A stretch of 64,000 nt of DNA, from assembly GCF_028550435.1 (NCBI RefSeq), contig NZ_JAQQKV010000001.1, positions 1 to 64,000 on the forward strand. The letters are read 5' to 3'. Made by a program: the position numbers and the translations under genes. Under the pieces are notes generated by a model, which was given only the letters and a program-made list of their open reading frames with translations, had not been told where the DNA came from and ran no database searches. How positions within the stretch are numbered: the stretch's first letter is position 1; each line of letters begins with the position of its first letter. Positions 26,355-34,629 of the stretch are shown here, one piece after another. Source of the DNA: Asticcacaulis machinosus. GTDB lineage: Bacteria; Pseudomonadota; Alphaproteobacteria; Caulobacterales; Caulobacteraceae.

Positions 26355-27545
26355 TTAGAGATAGGGGGAAAGGGCGGTCGCCAGCACCGGGATGTTTTCG
26401 ACCGTCAGGCCCGCAATATTGATACGGCCGGAGCCGGCCATATAGATGCCGTGGTGTTCGCGCAAAGAGGTGACCTGATCCGGCGTCAGCGGCAGCAGCG
26501 AGAACATGCCAGTCTGTGCCGCCATCGGTGCCAGCCGTGGGTGGGACGCGGCCAGAAGGGTACGCAGTTCCACAAGGCGGCTTTGGGTTTCAGCCAGTTC
26601 ATCTTTCCACACCTGGGTCAGGTCAGCATCCTGAAGGATGACGCGCACAATCGCCCCGCCATGATCAGGCGGCATAGACCAGTGGGTGCGCGCAATCACC
26701 AGAATATTGCCGAGTATGCGTTGCGCCATAGCCTCGGTCGCTGCCAGCGCATAGATGGCGCCGACCCGTTCGCGGTAGAGGCCAAAATTCTTATCGCAGG
26801 AATAGGCGATCAGGGCGTTTGGCACAGTGGCCAGCAGAGCCCTTGTGGCGCGGGCATCGTCTTCAAGACCATTGCCCAGCCCCTGATAGGCCAGATCAAT
26901 GACCGGTAGCAGGCCGCGCTCAAGGATGAAAGCGTTAAGGGCCTGCCACTGGGGTGCGGTAAATTCCGCACCCGCCGGATTGTGACAGCAACCATGCAGC
27001 AAAACTGCATCACCGGCTCGGGCGGCTTTCAGGGCCGCCATCATCTCATCGAACAGGACAGTCTGGGTGGCCTTGTCAAAAAACGGATGCTCAATAACTT
27101 CAACGCCCGCAGACTTAAAAATCGGGCCGTGGTTAGGCCAGGTCGGCGTGCCGACAAAGACGCGCGAACCGGTTAGTTTCAACAGTTCAGCAATCAGTTT
27201 CAGTGCGCCGGTGCCGCCGGGCGTCTGTACCCCGATCAGGCGTTTTGACGCCGCCAAAGTCTCACCAAAGGCCAAAGGTTTCAGCAACTCAACATAAACC
27301 GGGTCGCCCTCCGGCCCCAGATAGGATTTAGAGGTTTGTTCGGTCAGCAGGCGTTGTTCTGCGGCCTTAACGGCGGCCATGACCGGCGTTTGCCCATCAG
27401 CATTGCGATAGACGCCGACGCCCAGATCGATTTTTTCGGGGCGCGGGTCGTTACGGTACAGGCCAATCAGGGCCAGCAGTCCGTCGGCGGGCTGGTCTTT
27501 TAAGGCGGCAAACGGGTCGCGCTGGGCGGTAGCTGAATCGGTCAT
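26355..27545 (-). CDS. tyrB: Class I aromatic-amino-acid/aspartate aminotransferase
   Basis: 396 residues, PLP-dependent fold type I. Seen: DLGVGVYRNADG near the N-terminus (typical of the AspC/TyrB subgroup), SYLGPEGDPVY, HGCCHNPAGAEF with the ring-stacking Asn, and the PLP-lysine motif YSCDKNFGLYRERVGA. These enzymes interconvert tyrosine, phenylalanine or aspartate with 2-oxoglutarate. The single gene resembles TyrB more than AspC by its context beside leuA (TyrB can also make leucine from ketoleucine), but substrate preference cannot be read with confidence. It is divergent from osmC across 195 bp holding no other gene. Confidence 0.88.
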   Translation of the reverse strand: MTDSATAQRDPFAALKDQPADGLLALIGLYRNDPRPEKIDLGVGVYRNADGQTPVMAAVKAAEQRLLTEQTSKSYLGPEGDPVYVELLKPLAFGETLAASKRLIGVQTPGGTGALKLIAELLKLTGSRVFVGTPTWPNHGPIFKSAGVEVIEHPFFDKATQTVLFDEMMAALKAARAGDAVLLHGCCHNPAGAEFTAPQWQALNAFILERGLLPVIDLAYQGLGNGLEDDARATRALLATVPNALIAYSCDKNFGLYRERVGAIYALAATEAMAQRILGNILVIARTHWSMPPDHGGAIVRVILQDADLTQVWKDELAETQSRLVELRTLLAASHPRLAPMAAQTGMFSLLPLTPDQVTSLREHHGIYMAGSGRINIAGLTVENIPVLATALSPYL

Positions 27546-27740
27546 AGAAAGTATCCATTGAAACTTTGTGCTTGTTGTCTAGCATATGGTGTCAATGGAA
27601 ACTATTCAAAAAGCTGCACATTGCGGAATAGAATTGCCTTTCGTCTTTGGTGCGCGGCCTGATGATAAATTTACTGTCATGCGGGCGGACTATGGTTTAG
27701 CGTTTCAATCTCATATCGGTTAAACAGGAAAGGTCATTAC

Positions 27741-28175
27741 ATGTTACGCACGGCTACGGCAAAATGGAGCGGCGACGGTGCCACGGGGCAGGGCGGTCTG
27801 ACGACCCAGAGCGGGGTGTTCACCGATCAGCCCTATTCGTTCAAACTTCGTTTTGAAAATGCCGATGGCAAGGCGGGCACTAACCCTGAAGAACTGATCG
27901 CCGCGGCCCATTCAGGCTGTTTTACAATGGCTTTGGCGTTTGCTTTGGGTAAGGCCGGCTTTACAGCCGACCACATGTCAACCGATGCCGAAGTCGATCT
28001 TCAGCAGGTCGAAGGCGGCTTTGCCATTGCCGGCATCAAACTGAAACTGAAAGCCACTATCCCCGGCATTTCGGATGAGCAGTTTCAGGAAGTCGCCGCC
28101 GGTGCCAAGGCCAATTGCCCGATCTCAAAGGCCCTGTCGGCGGTGCCGATTACTTTAGAGGCCGTTTTGGCTTAA
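27741..28175 (+). CDS. osmC: OsmC-family peroxiredoxin
   Basis: 144 residues. Two-Cys thiol peroxidase of the OsmC/Ohr superfamily, reducing organic hydroperoxides. The peroxidatic Cys60 is in AAAHSGCFTMAL and the resolving Cys126 in KANCPISKAL; the N-terminal ATAKWSGDGATGQGG fits OsmC rather than Ohr. The ribosome-binding site AGGAAAGG is about 8 bases before the ATG. Monocistronic; a clear terminator follows. Osmotic or stationary-phase control is known for E. coli OsmC and is only an inference here. Confidence 0.92.
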   Translation: MLRTATAKWSGDGATGQGGLTTQSGVFTDQPYSFKLRFENADGKAGTNPEELIAAAHSGCFTMALAFALGKAGFTADHMSTDAEVDLQQVEGGFAIAGIKLKLKATIPGISDEQFQEVAAGAKANCPISKALSAVPITLEAVLA

Positions 28176-28185
28176 GTCGCGTATC

Positions 28186-28209
28186 AGGCGATAGATTTGT
28201 CGCCTTTTT
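28186..28209 (+). terminator. Rho-independent terminator after osmC
   Basis: AGGCGA (28186-28191) pairs with TCGCCT (28200-28205), 8-base loop, followed by a run of T to 28209. It lies 10 bp after the osmC stop. Confidence 0.75.
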
Positions 28210-28290
28210 ACCAGCACGAGCGTAATTTACGGTCATTTACCTATGCACCGCAAAAAAGCGCTTGCCTTGGTTTCACATGTTATCGGATAG

Positions 28291-28321
28291 AGGCCTTTGA
28301 GCATTTTTTCAAAGGCCTTTT
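28291..28321 (+). promoter_or_regulatory. Hairpin against the CNT transporter start codon
   Basis: AGGCCTTTGA (28291-28300) pairs perfectly with TCAAAGGCCT (28309-28318); T-run to 28321; the ATG is at 28328. No separate ribosome-binding site fits between: the only AAAGG is in the 3' arm (28312-28315). The element looks like a terminator or initiation-blocking stem, and osmC already has its own terminator upstream. Confidence 0.55.
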
Positions 28322-28327
28322 CCGTTC

Positions 28328-29602
28328 ATGACCTACGGTTTTCACAATATCCAGAGCCTGATCGGCATTGCCGTCATGTTATTTGCCTGCTGGGTATTGT
28401 CGGAGAACAAACGAAAGTTTCCGTTTGTCCTGACCATTGGGGCGATCGGCGTGCAGGTCGGGCTGATCCTGCTGTTTTTTGGGGTGCCGCAGGCGCAGGT
28501 GGTGCTCGATGCCGTCAATTCGGCGGTCGACGGTCTGGCGCTCGCCACCCGTCAGGGCACCCAGTTTGTGTTTGGCTACCTGGGGGGCGGTAACCAGCCC
28601 TATCAGGTCATCAATCAGGGCGGATTGTTCGTCTTCGCTTTTGAGGTTTTACCGCTCATTCTGGTGATTTCGGCCCTGTCGGCTCTGTTGTGGCACTGGC
28701 ATATCCTGAAATGGATCACGCAAGCGTTCGGTTTTCTGTTTCAAAAGACAATGGGCTTAGGCGGGGCGTCGGCGCTGGCGGTGGCTACCAACATATTCTT
28801 AGGCATGATCGAAAGTCCGATCGTCATCAAGGCGTATCTGTCGAAGTTATCACGCTCGGAAGTGTTCATGATGATGGTGGTGGGCTTAGCGACGGTCGCA
28901 GGCTCGACCATGGTGGCCTATGCCCTGATCCTAAAAGATGTCCTTCCCAATGCGGCGGGCCATGTGCTGGTGGCCTCAATCCTGTCGGCGCCCGCCGGTG
29001 TTCTGTTGTCGCGGGTGATCGTACCGGAAAAAGACGGCGAGGGCGGTTATTATGCCGAGTATGACAGTGCGCTGAAATACGATTCCGCCATCGATGCCAT
29101 CGTTAAGGGCACCAGTGACGGGTTGATGGTGGTGATGAATATTTCGGCCATTCTGATCGTGTTTGTGGCGCTTGTGTCTCTGGTCAATGTCATGTTGTCG
29201 GGCCTGCCGCCGATTGGCGGGGAAGCGGTATCGCTGGAGCGCATCTTAGGGATAGCCTTTTCACCGCTGGCGTGGCTGATGGGCGTGCCGTGGGAGGAGG
29301 CACAAAAGGCGGGCTGGATATTGGGTGTGAAGCTGACCCTGACCGAATTCGTGGCCTTCCTGAAGCTGGGGGCTATTCCGGCGACTGAGATGAGCGAGCG
29401 CACGCGGATGTTGCTGACCTATGGGATTTGCGGCTTTGCCAATATCGGCTCGGTCGGGATCACGGTCACGGGCTTAAGCGTGCTGATGCCCGAACGTCGT
29501 GAAGAGGTGCTTGGCCTGGTGTGGAAAGCGCTGTTTGCCGGGTTTATTGCCACCTGCCTGACCGCCGCTGTGGTCGGTGCCCTGCCGTCGAGCTTATTTT
29601 AA
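28328..29602 (+). CDS. Concentrative nucleoside transporter, NupC/CNT family
   Basis: 424 residues with about ten membrane segments. CNT proteins import nucleosides with H+ or Na+. The N-terminal three helices (about 5-60) are followed by the gate domain with GGLFVFAFEVLPLI, the core GLGGASALAVATNIFLGMIESPIVIKAYL split here across the conserved SPI turn, and the C-terminal transport core LKLTLTEFVAFLKL and TYGICGFANIGSVGI, all typical of bacterial NupC relatives. No in-frame start exists upstream (stop at 28298-28300). The initiation region is enclosed by a hairpin. The stop overlaps the opposing thioesterase gene (TTAA at 29599-29602). Confidence 0.92.
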   Translation: MTYGFHNIQSLIGIAVMLFACWVLSENKRKFPFVLTIGAIGVQVGLILLFFGVPQAQVVLDAVNSAVDGLALATRQGTQFVFGYLGGGNQPYQVINQGGLFVFAFEVLPLILVISALSALLWHWHILKWITQAFGFLFQKTMGLGGASALAVATNIFLGMIESPIVIKAYLSKLSRSEVFMMMVVGLATVAGSTMVAYALILKDVLPNAAGHVLVASILSAPAGVLLSRVIVPEKDGEGGYYAEYDSALKYDSAIDAIVKGTSDGLMVVMNISAILIVFVALVSLVNVMLSGLPPIGGEAVSLERILGIAFSPLAWLMGVPWEEAQKAGWILGVKLTLTEFVAFLKLGAIPATEMSERTRMLLTYGICGFANIGSVGITVTGLSVLMPERREEVLGLVWKALFAGFIATCLTAAVVGALPSSLF

Positions 29603-30036
29603 AACTTCCGGATCACACCCGAAAAGGCCATGATCGGTTTATCGCCGACATGCAGCATCCCGCGCGCGAATATCGTGGTGCGGCCTGAGCGTACGACCTC
29701 GCCGGTGGCAATGACAATATCACCGACATTGCCGGGGTTTAGAAATTGCGAATCCAGTTGCATGGTCACCCCACGCGAGCCTTCCAGGTCGCCGACCGCG
29801 AAGGCAAACAGCGCCGTGTCAGCCAGCGACAGCATGGAGCCGCCGTGCATAATGCCGCCGCCGTTCATATGCCGCTCATCGACCTTCATAGCCACTTTCA
29901 TGTGGCCTGCCTCATCGAACTGGTAATAAAACGGCCCGATCAGCTTGACATAGGGGTCTTGTCTGGGCGACAGGAACCAGCCCTTGAATTCGCCGTCTTC
30001 GATCAGGACGGGTTCATGACTTAGATTGTCGGCCAC
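29599..30036 (-). CDS. PaaI-family hotdog thioesterase
   Basis: 145 residues. Single hotdog domain; the active-site region is GGGIMHGGSMLSLADTALFAFA, with the helix-start Gly-Gly and the Asp expected in PaaI/YdiI-like acyl-CoA thioesterases. VTMQLDSQFLNPGNVGD is the following conserved strand. The N-terminal about 40 residues (EFKGWFLSPRQDPYVKLIGPFYY) are typical of the subgroup with a lead-in beta segment. It hydrolyses acyl- or phenylacyl-CoA; the real substrate is unknown. It overlaps the CNT gene tail to tail and is divergent from the small DUF3253 gene. Confidence 0.88.
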   Translation of the reverse strand: MADNLSHEPVLIEDGEFKGWFLSPRQDPYVKLIGPFYYQFDEAGHMKVAMKVDERHMNGGGIMHGGSMLSLADTALFAFAVGDLEGSRGVTMQLDSQFLNPGNVGDIVIATGEVVRSGRTTIFARGMLHVGDKPIMAFSGVIRKF

Positions 30037-30067
30037 GGGCTTACTCCTGTACTTTGGAACTCATGAT

Positions 30068-30319
30068 ATGTCGCTATCCATAGACAACGCCATTTTCGAC
30101 CTGCTGGCTCAGGTGGGGCCGGGGGAAAGTATCAATCCCAACCAGGTGGCTCAGGCTGTAGACCCGGAGACGTGGCGCCGTCAACTCCCCAAAGTGCGCA
30201 CGACCGCGGTGGGGCTGGCGCGGCAGGGCAAGATCGAGGTCCTGCGTAAGGGCAAGCCTGCTGATCCGAATACGTTTAAGGGCATTTACCGGCTAAGATT
30301 GCCGGTTGAGGGCGAGTAG
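30068..30319 (+). CDS. Small DUF3253 protein
   Basis: 83 residues from ATG 30068, preferred over an in-frame TTG-type extension to 30026 because the conserved domain begins immediately after it. The motifs NAIFDLLAQVGPGESINPNQVAQAVDP and WRRQLPKVRTTAVGLARQGKIEVLRKGKP match the DUF3253 family; it resembles a small winged-helix protein, with the basic second half fitting nucleic-acid contact, but no function is established. Closing residues FKGIYRLRLP are family-typical. The gene is alone on its strand and is followed by a cluster of palindromic repeats. Confidence 0.75.
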   Translation: MSLSIDNAIFDLLAQVGPGESINPNQVAQAVDPETWRRQLPKVRTTAVGLARQGKIEVLRKGKPADPNTFKGIYRLRLPVEGE

Positions 30320-30321
30320 AA

Positions 30322-30475
30322 CCTCCCCTCAAGGAGGGGAGGAGGGAGGCCACAGCTCTCAAGCAGCGAAGCGATAGAGCGCCGTGAATGTGGCCGGGAG
30401 GTGGGGGCATTTACCCCCTCTGATCTAAACGCAAGCGTTTACATCAACTCCCCCTGCAACAGGGGGAGTTCTAAG
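30322..30475. repeat. Compound palindromic repeat cluster, including copy B of the ung-leuA repeat
   Basis: Four stems lie in 154 bp. CCTCCCC (30322-30328) pairs with GGGGAGG (30336-30342). GGCCACA (30348-30354) pairs with TGTGGCC (30389-30395), enclosing GCTCT (30355-30359) and AGAGC (30376-30380). AAACGC/GCGTTT are at 30427-30440. AACTCCCCCT (30446-30455) pairs with AGGGGGAGTT (30461-30470). The last closely matches the unit at 24354 and includes the stop codon of the iron-transporter ATPase. It looks like a REP-type element between convergent genes. Confidence 0.6.
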
Positions 30476-31505
30476 CAAACACCGCGACCAGTTTCGGCTC
30501 CAGCCGGACATGGACGGTTTGCCCGACCGTATAGGGGCGCAAGGATGAGACATGGGCGTGGGCTTCATCGCCGTTCGGCGCTTTGAGCACCAGATCGCAA
30601 TAGGCGCCGTGATAGCGATAGGCGGTAACCTCAACCTCTGACGTCAGATCGGATGGGTTATCCTCGACCACAAAGGCTTCGGGCCGGATGCACAGGGTCA
30701 GCTTAATCGCCGCCGGGCCCTTGGCCGGAATGCTGCCGAACCCGGACGTGATGTGATCGCCCATATGCTTAGCGGGCACCAGATTGGTTTCACCCAGCAA
30801 CCGCGCCGCCACCAGTGACGCCGGATTGAAATAGCACTCTTCGGGCGTGCCGGTCTGGATGATTTTGCCTTCGTTCATCAGGGCGAGCGAATGGCCCATG
30901 CTTAGGGCCTCCTCAGCATCGTGGGTCACCATGATGGCGGTGGTGCCGGTGGTTTCCAGAATATTCAGAGTGGCTTCGCGGACCTCTGATTTCAGGTGCG
31001 CGTCAAGGCCTGAAAACGGCTCATCCAGCAGAATCAATCGCGGATGACGGGCCAGCGCCCGCGCCAGAGCAATGCGTTGCTGCTCACCGCCGGAGAGGGA
31101 TGAGGGATAAAGCTTGGCCTTATCACTCAGGCGGACGGTGGCCAATAGACTTGCAATCCGTTCGTCGCGCTCAAGGGCGCTTAAGTGCTTGAGGCCAAAG
31201 CCGATATTGTCGCGCACGCTCAGGTGGGGGAACAGGGCGTAGTCCTGAAACACAAACCCCATGTCGCGCTTTTCCGGCGGCACATGGGTGCCCTTGCCTG
31301 ACAGGACGACACCGTTTGCTGCAATCGTGCCGCCGTCTATGGTCTCAAGCCCCGAAATCAACCGCAACAGGGTCGATTTCCCGCAGCCCGATGGCCCCAA
31401 AAGGCAGGTGATTTCGCCTTCATTGAGCGACAGGGACACGCCATCGACGGCCTTATGGCCGCCAAAGGCACGTTTGACATCGGTAATTTCCAGCAGGGCA
31501 GCCAT
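30471..31505 (-). CDS. fbpC: Ferric-iron ABC transporter ATP-binding protein
   Basis: 344 residues, cytoplasmic. Walker A GPSGCGKST (37-45), Q-loop in FVFQDYALFPH, signature LSGGEQQR, Walker B LILLDEPFSGLD, H-loop VTHDAEEA. A C-terminal TOBE-like regulatory domain (about 240-344) fits the FbpC/PotA subgroup. It powers import through the neighbouring two-domain permease. It is the last gene of the fbpA-fbpB-fbpC order on the minus strand, 3 bp after the permease gene. Assignment to iron rests on the partner binding protein and a Fur-like site upstream. Its stop codon is within a palindromic repeat. Confidence 0.9.
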   Translation of the reverse strand: MAALLEITDVKRAFGGHKAVDGVSLSLNEGEITCLLGPSGCGKSTLLRLISGLETIDGGTIAANGVVLSGKGTHVPPEKRDMGFVFQDYALFPHLSVRDNIGFGLKHLSALERDERIASLLATVRLSDKAKLYPSSLSGGEQQRIALARALARHPRLILLDEPFSGLDAHLKSEVREATLNILETTGTTAIMVTHDAEEALSMGHSLALMNEGKIIQTGTPEECYFNPASLVAARLLGETNLVPAKHMGDHITSGFGSIPAKGPAAIKLTLCIRPEAFVVEDNPSDLTSEVEVTAYRYHGAYCDLVLKAPNGDEAHAHVSSLRPYTVGQTVHVRLEPKLVAVFA

Positions 31506-31508
31506 GAG

Positions 31509-33131
31509 TTATTCTTTTCCGGTACGCGATGCGTCGATGCGTAAAGACAGGTATAGGGATGGAATGAGCGATACCGCAAGGATCAGCAGGCTGGGCCAGG
31601 CGGCCTGTGACAATCTTTCATCACTGGCATAGCGGTCGGCCAGCACGGCAAGGCTCTCCAACTGGAACGGCCGCAGGATTAGGGTGGCGGGCAGTTCCTT
31701 GGCGATATCGACAAATACCAACAGGGCCGCGGCCATAAAGGTGCCACGCACCAGCGGCAGTTCCACGCGCCGGATGGCTTCGGTCTTGGTCGCGCCAAGG
31801 GTGCGGCTGGCCAGCGCCAGATTGGGCTGGATGCGGGTAAGCCCAGCCTTTATCGGCTCAAACGCCGACGCCATCAGGCGGGCGGCATAGGCGATCAGTA
31901 AAAGGGCGATGCCAATCCAGAAACTGTTCTGAATGGCAAAGCCTTGCCACAGAATGGCGGCGGGCACCAGAAGGCCAATAGCCATGACCGCGCCAGGGGT
32001 GGCGTAGCCGATGCTCATCAGGTTGGAAATAGCGCGGTTTTTGCGAAACCCAAAGGCGACAAGGGCCGCAAGGATCAGGGTAATGGCCGCGCCCGCAACG
32101 CTCAGGCCCAGTGTGCTGACGGCGGCATCCAGCAGACGCTGAACATCAGGAGACGTGCGAATGGCGCGGTAGATCAGCCAAGAGACCGGAATGATCACAC
32201 CAAAGGCCAGCAGCAGCACGCAGTAAACCGTTGCCAGCCATTGTTTGGGGCGGCTGAGGGGCAGGGCGTTCAATTCACGCCAGCGGGCGGAGGCGGCGGA
32301 GTAGCTACGGTTATGGCGCTGGGTGCGCTCAATCAGCAGCAAAAATGCGGTCGCCCCGATCAGGCATAGGGCCAGACGCGCCGCCAGTTCGGTTGAACCA
32401 AACACCGACCACGCCCGCACGACACCGGTGGTCAGGGTTTGCACCCCTAAAAAATTGACCGCGCCATAGTCGGCCAGACATTCCATGATCACCAGCGCCA
32501 TACCGGCGATCAGGGCCGGCCGGCATATGGGTAGTGACAGGCGCAGGAATATATCGTTGGACCTGACGCCTAACATTCGTGCCGTTTCAATCGCGCAGAC
32601 AGACTGGTTTAGGAATGCCGTCTTAAGCGTCAGATAAATATAGGGGAAGTAGGCAAAGCTTAAGACGAAAACGGCGCCGGTAAAATTACGCATATTGAGC
32701 GGCACATCATAGCCCAGGACGCCATAAAGCCAGGCCCTGAATGGTGAAGCGACATCCAAAAAGTCGCTCCAACCATAGGCCAGCACAAAGGCCGGACAGG
32801 CCAGAGGCAGCACCAGTGCCCACGAAAAGAACCGCCTGCCCGGAAATTCGTGCATGGCCACCAGCCAAGCCGCCACCGTACCTAATGCCACCGTAATCAC
32901 AGCTACCCATGTCACTAGAGCGGCACTCGTCATGGCATAGCGCGCGACGGGAAAGTCCGGCAAATCCAGCGACTGCCCCGATTCAAACGCCTTATAGACC
33001 ACGGCCAGAATGGGCAGAAGGGTCACGCAGACCGCAAGCATGGCCCCCGCCTTAAAGGCCGTACCGCTCCAGTCGGTGCGCTCAGGGCGCCCGGATGTAG
33101 AAACCGGAGAGGATGCTGCGGTGTCAGGCAT
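31509..33131 (-). CDS. fbpB: Ferric-iron ABC transporter permease, fused two-domain type
   Basis: 540 residues from ATG 33131; a GTG at 33149 is in frame but would overlap the fbpA stop. About twelve membrane segments form two permease halves, each with an EAA-type loop: EtARMLGVRSNDIFLRLSLP in the first half and SRTLGATKTEAIRRVELPLVRG in the second. This tandem form is standard for FbpB/SfuB-type iron permeases. It carries Fe3+ from the periplasmic binding protein to the cytoplasm. It lies between fbpA (8 bp upstream) and fbpC (3 bp downstream). Confidence 0.9.
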   Translation of the reverse strand: MPDTAASSPVSTSGRPERTDWSGTAFKAGAMLAVCVTLLPILAVVYKAFESGQSLDLPDFPVARYAMTSAALVTWVAVITVALGTVAAWLVAMHEFPGRRFFSWALVLPLACPAFVLAYGWSDFLDVASPFRAWLYGVLGYDVPLNMRNFTGAVFVLSFAYFPYIYLTLKTAFLNQSVCAIETARMLGVRSNDIFLRLSLPICRPALIAGMALVIMECLADYGAVNFLGVQTLTTGVVRAWSVFGSTELAARLALCLIGATAFLLLIERTQRHNRSYSAASARWRELNALPLSRPKQWLATVYCVLLLAFGVIIPVSWLIYRAIRTSPDVQRLLDAAVSTLGLSVAGAAITLILAALVAFGFRKNRAISNLMSIGYATPGAVMAIGLLVPAAILWQGFAIQNSFWIGIALLLIAYAARLMASAFEPIKAGLTRIQPNLALASRTLGATKTEAIRRVELPLVRGTFMAAALLVFVDIAKELPATLILRPFQLESLAVLADRYASDERLSQAAWPSLLILAVSLIPSLYLSLRIDASRTGKE

Positions 33132-33139
33132 AGAGTGGA

Positions 33140-34228
33140 TTATTTCCACCCCGCTTTATCGTAGATTTTCTGAGCCTCGACCTGATTGGCACCGTAGGTT
33201 GTCACCGACAGCGGATCCGCCTTGAAGTTAGAAATGGCCTGAATATAGGCCGGGGTTTCATCGGACGGAATGACCGGATATTCGCCATTGGCCTGAGCAA
33301 AAATGGTCTGGGCTTTCTTGGTCGTCATATACTCAAGGAAGGCCTGAGCTTCCTTTTTGTTGGCGGCATATTTGGCCATGCCGCCGCCGGAAATGTTGAC
33401 GTGGGTGCCTTGGCCCGCAACGTCAGGGAAGCTTAAGGCGGTGGTTTGTGCAACCTTCGGATCGATTTCACCTTCGTGGTGCAACAGGCGCATATAGTAA
33501 TAGGAATTCGACAGGGCGACTTCGCAGGCCCCGACGCTGACGGCCTTGATCTGGTCAATATCTCCGCCCTGAGGATCGCGCGCCATGTTGGCGACGACGC
33601 CCTTGGCCCAGTCGAGCGACTTTTTCGCCCCCCAGTGCTGAACGAAGGCCGCCATCAGCGACAGGTTGTAGACGTTATCGGAGGAGCGCACGCAGACCTT
33701 ACCCTTGAAGCGCGGGGTGGCCAGGGCTTCGTAGGTGGCGACTTCTTCGGGTTTGACCTTGGCCTTGTCGTAGACAATGACACGGGCACGCTTGGAGAAG
33801 CCAAACCACAGATGGTTGGGTTCACGCAGGTTTTCCGGCACGGCCTTATTGATCACGTCCGATTGCAGAGGCTGGAACAGGCCGGCCTCTGAGGCTTTCC
33901 ATAAGGCACCGGCATCGGCCATCAAAATGACGTCGGCGGGTGAGCCTTCGCCTTCGGCCTTCATGCGCTCAACCAGTTGATCCGGCTTGATCTCCAGCCG
34001 GTTGACCTTAATGCCGGTGTCCTTGGTGAAGGCATCGTAGATCAGGGTGTCAGCGTCGTAATGGCGGGCGGTATAGACATTGACTTGGCCCTTGTTTTCA
34101 ACAGGTGCTGCCGGTGTGGCCTGGTCGGCGGGTTTACCGCACGCCGACAGTCCGACGACGGCGGTGAGGGCCATCAGGGACGGCTTCAGAGGCAGGGATG
34201 ATAACAAACGGGCGGATATCAAAGTCAT
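33140..34228 (-). CDS. fbpA: Ferric-iron-binding periplasmic lipoprotein
   Basis: 362 residues from ATG 34228, with AAAGG about 10 bases upstream; a TTG at 34234 is a poorer choice. Signal peptide with lipobox LSAC puts the lipidated Cys at residue 30, so the protein is membrane-anchored rather than free, followed by a Pro/Ala linker (about 31-47). The mature part matches the iron-binding class of type II binding proteins: VNVYTARHYDAD, then a Tyr-rich iron-ligand site SNSYYYMRLL (Tyr243-245) as in FutA/FbpA. It captures Fe3+ in the periplasm for FbpBC. A Fur-like motif lies 53 bp upstream of its start, so low-iron induction is likely. Confidence 0.9.
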   Translation of the reverse strand: MTLISARLLSSLPLKPSLMALTAVVGLSACGKPADQATPAAPVENKGQVNVYTARHYDADTLIYDAFTKDTGIKVNRLEIKPDQLVERMKAEGEGSPADVILMADAGALWKASEAGLFQPLQSDVINKAVPENLREPNHLWFGFSKRARVIVYDKAKVKPEEVATYEALATPRFKGKVCVRSSDNVYNLSLMAAFVQHWGAKKSLDWAKGVVANMARDPQGGDIDQIKAVSVGACEVALSNSYYYMRLLHHEGEIDPKVAQTTALSFPDVAGQGTHVNISGGGMAKYAANKKEAQAFLEYMTTKKAQTIFAQANGEYPVIPSDETPAYIQAISNFKADPLSVTTYGANQVEAQKIYDKAGWK

Positions 34229-34280
34229 GATCAAAAAAACCTTTCACGCTTACCATTTAACGGGGTCTGTTTGGCATGTA

Positions 34281-34295
34281 TGAGAATTATTCGCA
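34281..34295. promoter_or_regulatory. Fur-like site upstream of fbpABC
   Basis: TGAGAATTATTCGCA is a 7-1-7 inverted repeat (TGAGAAT-T-ATTCGCA) with one mismatch, matching the core of classical Fur boxes. It lies 53 bp upstream of fbpA, where it could cover the promoter. Confidence 0.65.
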
Positions 34296-34493
34296 AGCGC
34301 GGTGGCGGCGTTTGTGGGTTTTTTATGGATTGATATTCAAAAGGTGAGGGCTTCGCATTCCATTTTTACAAATTTTAGCGTGGTATAAACGCCGCGTCAG
34401 AAAATAAATGTAACCCTTATTTTGTCATCCCTTCATTTTCAAGGTAAGCATATCCACTTGACCCGTAACGGGTTGAGCGTTAGGTAATATGTC

Positions 34494-34519
34494 TATGAGA
34501 ATGATCGTTCATTCTCATA
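34494..34519. promoter_or_regulatory. Perfect 26-bp Fur-like palindrome between fbp and mla operons
   Basis: TATGAGAATGA (34494-34504) and TCATTCTCATA (34509-34519) are exact reverse complements with a 4-bp centre. Each arm contains the TGAGAAT half-site also seen at 34281. It lies 111 bp upstream of the mla operon. The rest of 34229-34629 is AT-rich with a short ACCCGT-A-ACGGGT repeat near 34460; I see no gene. Confidence 0.55.
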
Positions 34520-34629
34520 TTTTGCCCTCTTACGTGGTCGCACAAACCCAGAATGTACTAAAGTGTGTGTCAGCCTTTCGGCGGTCGTATTCATAATTTT
34601 TAAATTACTTAGGTATTTCAACAGTCTTT

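Noticed and set aside
30401-30634. Short frames on both strands around the repeat cluster
   Set aside because: They run through palindromic repeats and the ATPase gene and show no coding pattern.
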